Assembly (NCBI GenBank): GCA_023259315.1
Contig: JAHFQL010000021.1
Coordinates: 1 to 14,220 of the forward strand
DNA: 14,220 nucleotides
From: Candidatus Woesearchaeota archaeon
GTDB taxonomy: Archaea; Nanoarchaeota; Nanoarchaeia; Woesearchaeales; GW2011-AR4
Direction: 5' to 3'
Both the position numbers and the translations under genes were made by a program. Every line of letters starts with the position of its first letter. Positions within the stretch are counted from its first letter, which is position 1. Below the pieces are notes generated by a model. It was not told the DNA's origin. It did not search any database and worked only from the letters and a program-made list of their open reading frames with translations. Below are positions 5,587 to 10,881 of this stretch, one piece after another.

Positions 5587-6774
5587 TTATTCATTAATTT
5601 TCTTAATAATTTCATCCATATCAACAGGTCTATACTTTGTTAGTTCTACAGATACATTTATCCTTTTTGTATTTTTGTTGATAAAAGGAAATTCTTCAAG
5701 GCTATTATTATGTTTATGCCCACAGATTGCCCAACCATTCCAATCTTGTGGAACGTCATTAGGCTCGTGTGTTAAGAAAAATTTGACCTTTTTATATTCA
5801 AATATATAATTATCATAAAGTTTAATTTTACTTGACTTGTCATGATTTCCTTTGATAAAGATTATTTTACCATTTAACTTATTTAACCAGTAATCTGTAG
5901 GTTTACTTCCTCGCCCATAAGCTAAATCACCTATAAAATATACTGTATCACTTTTGCTAATTGTATTATTCCAATTGTTAATCAGAGTTTTATTCATTTC
6001 TTCGATATTAAGAAACGGTCTCTTACAAAATCTTATAATATTAGCGTGATCTAAATGTAAATCTGAAGTGATAAAGATTTTAGATTTTCTGAATTTATCT
6101 CTTATTTTTTCAAAAAAGCTTTTTGGCTTAATTCTAATAGGTTCGCCTATAAAATCTTCTGGATTAAATTTATTTTCAAAATATACTTTTAATAATTCTA
6201 AAGTTTGTGAATACACTTTTTTGTCCTTTGCTAGAATTCTTACTAAAGGCCTTCTTAGAAAAAAATCATACTCCCTTAAAATAAAACCACCTTTAAGGAG
6301 AGTTGCTCTTATTACGACTTGGTCAAAATTTAATTTTTGTTTTCTTTGAATATAATCTTTTATTCTTAAAAATTTATCATGAGGTAGTTTCATGGCTAAT
6401 GTGGCATGAAAATCAAATTCTTTGTTATAATCAAATGGTCTAAGTTGACAGTAAGTTTGAAGCGTTTGAGAGAGGCTCCATCTAAATTTTTCTAATTCTG
6501 TACTCGGTTTTATATAAATAAATATAACTTTACTATTATCAAATGCACTAAAACCTTCAACTTTAAACCTCATTATTGAGCTTCTAGAACATAGATTATT
6601 AAAATCTCCAATCAATCTTTTTTCATCATTAGTGTAAAATGGCCCTGCTAAAGTTATATGTGGAATTACTCTTTTTGAGCTTATTCTAAATTTTCTATTT
6701 AATTCATAAATTAATCTTTTGAGCTCATATTTTGCTTTGCCGTGAAATCTAAATTCTATTAGGTAATGTGTCAT
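5587..6774 (-). CDS. 2H (LigT-like) phosphoesterase fused to calcineurin-like metallophosphoesterase
   Basis: A 395-residue two-domain protein. Residues 1-180 form a 2H phosphoesterase domain with both catalytic motifs, HIT (39-41) and HAT (123-125); such enzymes open 2',3'-cyclic phosphates or cleave 2',5' linkages in RNA or oligonucleotides. Residues 230-390 form a metallophosphoesterase with a full metal set: D238 and H240 (SDLHLDH), D283 (GDLAYG), N310-H311-D312 (GNHD), H336 (THEP), and H353/H355 (CGHKH). The latter resembles small phage- and bacterium-associated phosphoesterases. The pair suggests sequential phosphodiester opening and phosphate removal on RNA ends or cyclic or 2',5' nucleotides; this is inference. 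The gene is the only minus-strand one between 292 and 13194 and looks more AT-rich than its neighbours, which suggests transfer. Its own TATA box gives a leaderless start at 6774. Confidence 0.88.
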   Translation of the reverse strand: MTHYLIEFRFHGKAKYELKRLIYELNRKFRISSKRVIPHITLAGPFYTNDEKRLIGDFNNLCSRSSIMRFKVEGFSAFDNSKVIFIYIKPSTELEKFRWSLSQTLQTYCQLRPFDYNKEFDFHATLAMKLPHDKFLRIKDYIQRKQKLNFDQVVIRATLLKGGFILREYDFFLRRPLVRILAKDKKVYSQTLELLKVYFENKFNPEDFIGEPIRIKPKSFFEKIRDKFRKSKIFITSDLHLDHANIIRFCKRPFLNIEEMNKTLINNWNNTISKSDTVYFIGDLAYGRGSKPTDYWLNKLNGKIIFIKGNHDKSSKIKLYDNYIFEYKKVKFFLTHEPNDVPQDWNGWAICGHKHNNSLEEFPFINKNTKRINVSVELTKYRPVDMDEIIKKINE

Positions 6775-6796
6775 GGTTTAAGTTCGCTATAGTTAC

Positions 6797-6804
6797 TATA
6801 TAAA
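6797..6804 (-). promoter_or_regulatory. TATA box for the 2H-metallophosphoesterase gene
   Basis: On the minus strand the box reads TTTATATA, centred 26 bases before the ATG at 6774, predicting a leaderless transcript. It sits back to back with the promoter of the GTPase gene. Confidence 0.6.
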
Positions 6805-6823
6805 TTATTTCCTAAACAAACCT

Positions 6824-6830
6824 TTTTATA
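6824..6830 (+). promoter_or_regulatory. TATA box for the DRG-type GTPase gene
   Basis: TTTTATA is centred 26 bases before the ATG at 6853, the leaderless spacing seen at other genes in this window. Confidence 0.55.
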
Positions 6831-6852
6831 CAGTTTTCATTCTCATTAAATT

Positions 6853-7989
6853 ATGGCACAACAATTAAACTTGAAGGATGCAAAATCCCATGAATCTGCT
6901 TTTGACAGGAAAGTAAAGGAATTAGAAGAGGAACTTTCAACCACAAAATACAACAAGAAAACCCAAGGCCATATAGGGTTAGTCAAGGCGAAATTAGCAA
7001 AATTAAAGGAGGAGCACCAAAGAAAGGCTGCTGCAAAATCTGGCGGTCAAGGATTTTCTGTAAGAAGGACGGGTGATGCGACTGTAATAATGGTCGGGTT
7101 TCCAAGCGTAGGAAAATCAACGTTGCTTAATGCAATTACAAACGCAAATTCCCCTGTTGGAGCGTACGCTTTCACAACATTAACCTGCATCCCTGGTTTA
7201 TTGGAATACAATCATGCCAAAATACAAGTCTTGGATGTGCCTGGAATAGTTGAGGGGGCTGCAACAGGCAGAGGCCGAGGAAGAGAAGTTCTCGCATGCG
7301 CGCAAAGCGCTGATTTGGTTATAATTTTGCTTGATATATTCAATCCAGAGCATTTGGAAGTTGTGAAGAATGAAATTTATGAGACTGGATTAAGAATAAA
7401 TCAAAAGCCCCCTCAAGTCAAGATAACAAAAAAGCCAAGAGGCGGCATCGACTTGGGAGTCACGGTAAAGCTGACAAAAATCAGCGAGGAAACAATAAAA
7501 AATATCCTGAAAGAATTCAGGCTGGAAAATTCCAGCGTTGTCATAAGAGAAGACATAACAGATGACCAGTTGATTGATGCAATTGAAGGCAATAAAAAAT
7601 ATGTTCCTGGAATAGTTGTTCTGAACAAAATAGACATGGTTGATGAAAAAGAACTGGAAAGGATAAAAAATATTGTAAAGCCTGACATCTGCATTTCTGC
7701 AGAAAACAAGCTAAATACAGAGGAACTCAAGGACCATATTTTCACAAAGCTTGAATTTATAAGAGTATATACAAAAGAAGCCGGTAAAAAAACCGATATG
7801 AGCGAGCCATTGATAATGAGAAAAGGCAACACATTAAAAGACGTCTGCATCAAATTACACAAGGATTTCATTTCAAAGTTCAGGTACGCAAGAATTTTTG
7901 GGAAATCCGCAAGATTTTCTGGAATGCCTGTAAGAAGGCTTGATCATGTCCTGCAAGACAAGGACATTGTTGAGATACATTTGAGTTAG
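6853..7989 (+). CDS. DRG-type (Obg-related) GTPase with TGS domain
   Basis: A 378-residue translation-associated GTPase of the archaeal/eukaryotic DRG family. A basic helical N-terminal part (about 1-65) precedes the G domain: P-loop GFPSVGKS at 82-89, switch I Thr residues in AYAFTTLT at 104-111, G3 DVPG at 128-131 followed by the glycine-rich GAATGRGRGRE typical of DRG/Obg, G4 NKID at 258-261, and G5 ISAE at 281-284. A DRG-specific insertion (about 185-250) splits the G domain. The C-terminal TGS domain spans about 302-377. DRG proteins bind ribosomes in eukaryotes; the exact archaeal role is not settled. Length and domain order are standard. The gene is probably monocistronic, with a leaderless start. 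Assignment is firm. Confidence 0.95.
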   Translation: MAQQLNLKDAKSHESAFDRKVKELEEELSTTKYNKKTQGHIGLVKAKLAKLKEEHQRKAAAKSGGQGFSVRRTGDATVIMVGFPSVGKSTLLNAITNANSPVGAYAFTTLTCIPGLLEYNHAKIQVLDVPGIVEGAATGRGRGREVLACAQSADLVIILLDIFNPEHLEVVKNEIYETGLRINQKPPQVKITKKPRGGIDLGVTVKLTKISEETIKNILKEFRLENSSVVIREDITDDQLIDAIEGNKKYVPGIVVLNKIDMVDEKELERIKNIVKPDICISAENKLNTEELKDHIFTKLEFIRVYTKEAGKKTDMSEPLIMRKGNTLKDVCIKLHKDFISKFRYARIFGKSARFSGMPVRRLDHVLQDKDIVEIHLS

Positions 7990-7997
7990 GAGCAACA

Positions 7998-8005
7998 TTT
8001 ATATA
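7998..8005 (+). promoter_or_regulatory. TATA box upstream of the short ORF and acetyltransferase
   Basis: TTTATATA predicts initiation near 8028. The first annotated gene downstream, the acetyltransferase, starts only at 8173, so either a small RNA or peptide is made here or the leader is about 145 bases long. Confidence 0.5.
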
Positions 8006-8053
8006 TGGCTTTAATTTACCAGTCATCAACATAATGGAAAAATAGAAAATTTG

Positions 8054-8128
8054 ATGGCAAAGATTGGATTTGCATTCTACAGAATTTTTTCGAGCTTTAG
8101 GTATTTCTTTCTGTTCTTTAAGTACTGA
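8054..8128 (+). CDS. Possible 24-residue small protein
   Basis: ATG to TGA encodes 24 residues that begin MAKIGFAFYRIF and continue with more Phe, Tyr and Arg; about 10 of 24 are Phe or Tyr. The composition would suit a small membrane-associating peptide. The ORF lies downstream of a TATA box, but at about 26 bases from the predicted start site and without a Shine-Dalgarno sequence. The stop codon overlaps the left arm of a hairpin. It may be chance in AT-rich DNA, so treat it as a candidate only. Confidence 0.2.
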   Translation: MAKIGFAFYRIFSSFRYFFLFFKY

Positions 8129-8152
8129 TTAGATTTTTCCAAAGGTCTAATC
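8127..8152 (+). promoter_or_regulatory. Hairpin between the short ORF and the acetyltransferase
   Basis: GATTAGA at 8127-8133 pairs with TCTAATC at 8146-8152. The loop contains CC-AAA-GG (8139-8145), which can extend the stem by two pairs after a five-T bulge. It may be a processing or termination structure for the short upstream transcript, or part of the acetyltransferase leader. Confidence 0.4.
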
Positions 8153-8172
8153 CTAAATCATGGCTTGGCAAA

Positions 8173-8620
8173 ATGCTAAAAAATATCCCAAGAATAAATC
8201 TGGTTAAAACAAAGATGGAGTTAGAGCAAGTGCTGAGGATTAGAGAAATAGTTTTTATCAAAGGCCAGAAAGTGCCGGAAAATAGGGAACGGGACGGTTT
8301 GGATAAAACCTCCAAGCATGCAATAGTTTTTTACAAGAACAGACCTATAGGCTGTGCAAGAGTCAGATTTGTGCATGACAGAGCTAAGCTGGAAAGAATC
8401 GCTTTCATTGAAAAATTATAGGGGAAAAGGATTTGGAAAATTGATTATGCAATACTTAATAAGATACTGCAAAAGGAAAAAGTCAAAAGAGATAGTTATG
8501 CACGCGCAATATTATTTAAAAGGTTACTATTATAAGTTTGGATTCAAGATTAGGGGCAAAGTATTTATGGACGCAGGTATAAAGCATATAGAAATGTACA
8601 TGAAAAACCAAAAAGAATAA
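8173..8620 (+). pseudogene. GNAT-family N-acetyltransferase, interrupted by a frameshift
   Basis: Two overlapping frames together make one complete GNAT protein of about 148 residues. The first (from ATG 8173) gives the N-terminal half: 'LRIREIVFIKGQKVPENRERDGLD', 'HAIVFYKNRPIGCARVRF' and 'AKLERIAFIEK', then a TAG at 8419-8421. The +1 frame continues at once with the acetyl-CoA-binding motif YRGKGFGK, then 'IVMHAQYYLKGYYYKFGFKIRGKVFMDAGIKHIEMY', the usual end of ElaA/YjcF-like acetyltransferases. Removing one base from the A5-T2 run at about 8411-8417 restores a single frame. It may be a recent pseudogene, an assembly error in the homopolymer, or less likely a recoding site. The rest of the protein is well preserved, which argues that any decay is recent. 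Substrate unknown. Confidence 0.85.
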
Positions 8621-8623
8621 ATA
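8616..8623 (+). promoter_or_regulatory. TATA-like box for the shikimate-kinase-like gene
   Basis: AATAAATA is centred 27.5 bases before the ATG at 8647 and overlaps the last codons of the acetyltransferase. Spacing is right but the box is weak. Confidence 0.35.
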
Positions 8624-8646
8624 AGAAAAAAATTACCCATGATAAG

Positions 8647-9153
8647 ATGAACATAACAATAACTGGATTCAGCGGCACCGGAAAAACCACGATATCAAGG
8701 CTATTGGCAAGAAAACTTGATAAAAAGCTGGTTTCTACTGACGAAGAAATATTGAAAAGGACAAGATTAACCCCGCAAAAATTCGTGAAAAAATATGGAT
8801 GGGACAAATTAAGGGAAACAGAAAGCGAAACAATAGAAAATATAAGCGATTTGGATGATTTTGTCCTGGATGCAGGAAGTGGAATCATATTAAGAAATGA
8901 AAACATAATCAACCTAAAAAAAAACGGACTGATAGTCTTTCTGACAGCTGACCTGAAAACACTTGCAAACAGAAAGATACAAGAAAAAGACGACTTTACA
9001 AAGAGCAATTACATTGACAAGATAAAGGGTTTCTTATGCCAATGCGAAGAGAAATACAAAAAGGTGGCTGACTATACTATTGACACTTCAAATTTATCCC
9101 CTGAAGAAGCCTGTGATCTTATAATGCATTATGTTCAGTTGGAATTACAGTAA
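8647..9153 (+). CDS. Shikimate-kinase-like P-loop kinase with altered substrate site
   Basis: A 168-residue P-loop kinase whose layout matches bacterial-type shikimate kinase: Walker A GFSGTGKTT at 7-15, TDEEI at 31-35, LRETE at 55-59, 'GSGIILRNENIINLKKNG' at 77-94, and the closing 'KKVADYTIDTSNLSPEEA'. Shikimate kinases use Asp, Arg, a Gly-Gly-Gly loop, a lid Arg and a late Arg to hold shikimate. Here Asp32 and Arg56 remain, but the triple Gly is Gly-Ser-Gly, the first Asp of the DxD motif is Ser30, and the lid Arg ('RPLL') region reads EKDDF (113-117). The late Arg is replaced by Cys/Glu near 133-134. It may phosphorylate something else. The ATG at 8647 is used; an upstream ATG at 8639 is out of frame. 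The pheS ATG lies 21 bases after its stop, so an operon is likely. Confidence 0.75.
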   Translation: MNITITGFSGTGKTTISRLLARKLDKKLVSTDEEILKRTRLTPQKFVKKYGWDKLRETESETIENISDLDDFVLDAGSGIILRNENIINLKKNGLIVFLTADLKTLANRKIQEKDDFTKSNYIDKIKGFLCQCEEKYKKVADYTIDTSNLSPEEACDLIMHYVQLELQ

Positions 9154-9174
9154 TTGCTAAATCTATGCCAAAAT

Positions 9175-10695
9175 ATGGAAATTAAGAAACTTGCAGAAAG
9201 CTTAAACCCAGCAGAAAGGAAGGTTTTGAAAGTCATTGATAATTTTAATTCCTTCACTGAGATTCTAAATGTTACCGGGCTTAAGGACATAGAAATCATG
9301 AGGGCTTTGCAATGGCTCCAGAATAAGAATTTGGTAAAGATGAAGGAAGAGCAGAAAGAATATGTGAGCCTTGATGAAAACGGGCAAAAATACTTGAAAT
9401 ACGGCTTGCCTGAGAAAATTTTCTTGGAGACCCTGGACAAGCCCCACACTATAGTTGAACTTTGCAGAAAAACTGGACTGAGCGATGAGGAAATTACAAT
9501 ATCACTGGGAGTGCTAAAAACAAAGGCAGCTATTGAGATTAAAAAAAATAAGGAAATAATAGTTTCAATCACGGAGCATGGCAAGAATATTCTTAAAAAA
9601 GGTTTTCCTGAAGAGCAATTTCTTAAGGAAGATTTTCCAAAGGAAGTGAGTTCGCTAAAAGACGAAGAAAAATTTGTGCTTGAAAATCTCAGAAAAAGAA
9701 AGAAAATAGTAAAAGTCGAGTTCTCAAAATCAATAAGTGCTGACCTTACAAAGATTGGCAAAAATCTATTGAAAGAGAAAATTGATGAAAACCTCATTGA
9801 GAGAATAACAACCACAATGCTCAGAACCGGCTCATGGAAAGGCAAAAAATTCAGAAGATTCGATATAAAAATCAATGTGCCTGCGATATTTGGCGGAAGG
9901 AAACAGCATTACAGAAGATTTCTTGATGAAGTAAGACAAAAATTCATTGCCCTTGGCTTCAAGGAGATGACCGGACCGATTGTTGAGACTGATTTTTGGG
10001 ACATGGATTCCTTGTTCATGCCGCAATTCCATTCTGCAAGAGACATACATCAAGGCTATTATGTCAAGGAGCCAAAATATGCCAAAGATTTGCCGGAAGA
10101 CATTGTGAAAAAAGTAAAATTTGCGCATGAAAATGGATTTGGCACTGGCTCAAAAGGGTGGCGCTATGATTTTGATGCAAAAAGAACCCACAGGCACATC
10201 TTAAGGACGCATGACACTTCCATATCCGCAAGATCTCTTGCTTCCAAAGATTTGAAAATTCCAGGTAAATATTTCCAAATTTCAAGATGCTTTAGGTACG
10301 ATGTTGTTGATGCAACGCACTTGCCTGACTTTAATCAAGTAGGCGGATTCGTAATTGAGGAGGGCATTAATTTTGGACACTTGAAATCCCTGCTCAGATT
10401 GTTTGCGGAAGAATTTGCTGAAAGCGATGAGATAAGAATAAAGCCGAGTTATTTCCCTTTTACCGAGCCGAGCGCGGAATTGCAAGTTAAGCATCCAGAC
10501 TTGGGATGGATCGAACTGGCTGGCTCCGGAATTTTCCGCCCTGAACTGGTCAAGCCACTTGTTGGAAAAGAAGTTCCAGTCATAGCCTGGGGCGTTGGGC
10601 TTGACAGGCTGGCAATGTTCAAGCTTGGAATCAAGGACATAAGGCAGTTGTTTTCGCATGACTTGGAAATGTTGAGAAACGCAAAAGTGATTTAA
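9175..10695 (+). CDS. pheS: Phenylalanine-tRNA ligase alpha subunit
   Basis: Catalytic alpha subunit (506 residues) of the heterotetrameric enzyme that attaches phenylalanine to tRNA-Phe. The N-terminal 1-200 holds winged-helix-like repeats typical of archaeal and eukaryotic alpha subunits. The class II core follows: 'FGGRKQHYRRFLDEVR' (240-255), HSARD (286-290), motif 2 with FRYDVVDATHLPDFNQ (373-388), FTEPSAE (429-435), 'GSGIFRPE' at about 451-458, and motif 3 GVGLDRLAM (473-481). The ATG at 9175 is preferred to the in-frame TTG at 9154 because the family start matches and TTG directly follows the previous stop; a second ATG at 9165 is out of frame. Its stop overlaps the next gene by one base (TAATG). 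Assignment is firm. Confidence 0.97.
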   Translation: MEIKKLAESLNPAERKVLKVIDNFNSFTEILNVTGLKDIEIMRALQWLQNKNLVKMKEEQKEYVSLDENGQKYLKYGLPEKIFLETLDKPHTIVELCRKTGLSDEEITISLGVLKTKAAIEIKKNKEIIVSITEHGKNILKKGFPEEQFLKEDFPKEVSSLKDEEKFVLENLRKRKKIVKVEFSKSISADLTKIGKNLLKEKIDENLIERITTTMLRTGSWKGKKFRRFDIKINVPAIFGGRKQHYRRFLDEVRQKFIALGFKEMTGPIVETDFWDMDSLFMPQFHSARDIHQGYYVKEPKYAKDLPEDIVKKVKFAHENGFGTGSKGWRYDFDAKRTHRHILRTHDTSISARSLASKDLKIPGKYFQISRCFRYDVVDATHLPDFNQVGGFVIEEGINFGHLKSLLRLFAEEFAESDEIRIKPSYFPFTEPSAELQVKHPDLGWIELAGSGIFRPELVKPLVGKEVPVIAWGVGLDRLAMFKLGIKDIRQLFSHDLEMLRNAKVI

Positions 10696-10877
10696 TGACT
10701 ATATTTACAAAGATTTGCCCGAAATGCGGAAACATAGATTTGCCTGTAAGGACAAATTTTGCAGACATGCTTATGCCAACTCCAGAAAAATGCAAGAAAT
10801 GCCATTATTCAGGATTATTTCCAGAAATTGATATTAATGAAATTGAAACTTTTAGGAAAAGTTTGAATAATAGATAA
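10695..10877 (+). CDS. Small zinc-ribbon protein between pheS and pheT
   Basis: A 60-residue protein with a two-knuckle zinc ribbon: C8-x2-C11 and C33-x2-C36, followed by 'YSGLFPEI', a common ending of small archaeal ribbon proteins. After the ribbon come about 20 residues of probable helix. Its start codon overlaps the pheS stop by one base (TAATG), so translation is probably coupled to PheS, and pheT begins 4 bases after its stop. Placement inside the pheS-pheT unit suggests a role near the synthetase or tRNA, but similar ribbons occur in many settings and no function is established. All four Cys codons are present, which supports a real gene. Confidence 0.8.
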   Translation: MTIFTKICPKCGNIDLPVRTNFADMLMPTPEKCKKCHYSGLFPEIDINEIETFRKSLNNR

Positions 10878-10881
10878 CAAG

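Larger units (their letters stand above)
7990..8172 (+). other. Intergenic stretch with promoter, short ORF and hairpin
   Basis: These 183 bases between the GTPase and acetyltransferase genes contain a good TATA box, an ATG-started mini-frame of only three codons (MEK) at 8034, a 24-codon ORF and a hairpin. Together they look like a short transcription unit, or an unusually structured leader of the acetyltransferase. No tRNA-like cloverleaf was seen. Confidence 0.4.

Noticed and set aside
7413..7871. Minus-strand frame inside the DRG-type GTPase gene
   Set aside because: Low-complexity Ser/Phe/Ile-rich translation typical of a shadow frame.
8052..8128. Possible C/D-box small RNA (TGATG at 8052-8056, CTGA at 8125-8128)
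   Set aside because: The C box is imperfect, the spacing is longer than usual for archaeal C/D RNAs, and no internal C'/D' pair was found.
9154..9174. TTG start for pheS directly after the previous stop
   Set aside because: The first seven codons lack family similarity, and an ATG at 9175 gives the usual PheS N-terminus.
9135..9875. Long minus-strand open frame (246 codons) opposite pheS
   Set aside because: It lies wholly antisense to the well-supported shikimate-kinase-like and pheS genes, and its Ser/Phe/Leu-rich translation is what AT-rich antisense reading gives.
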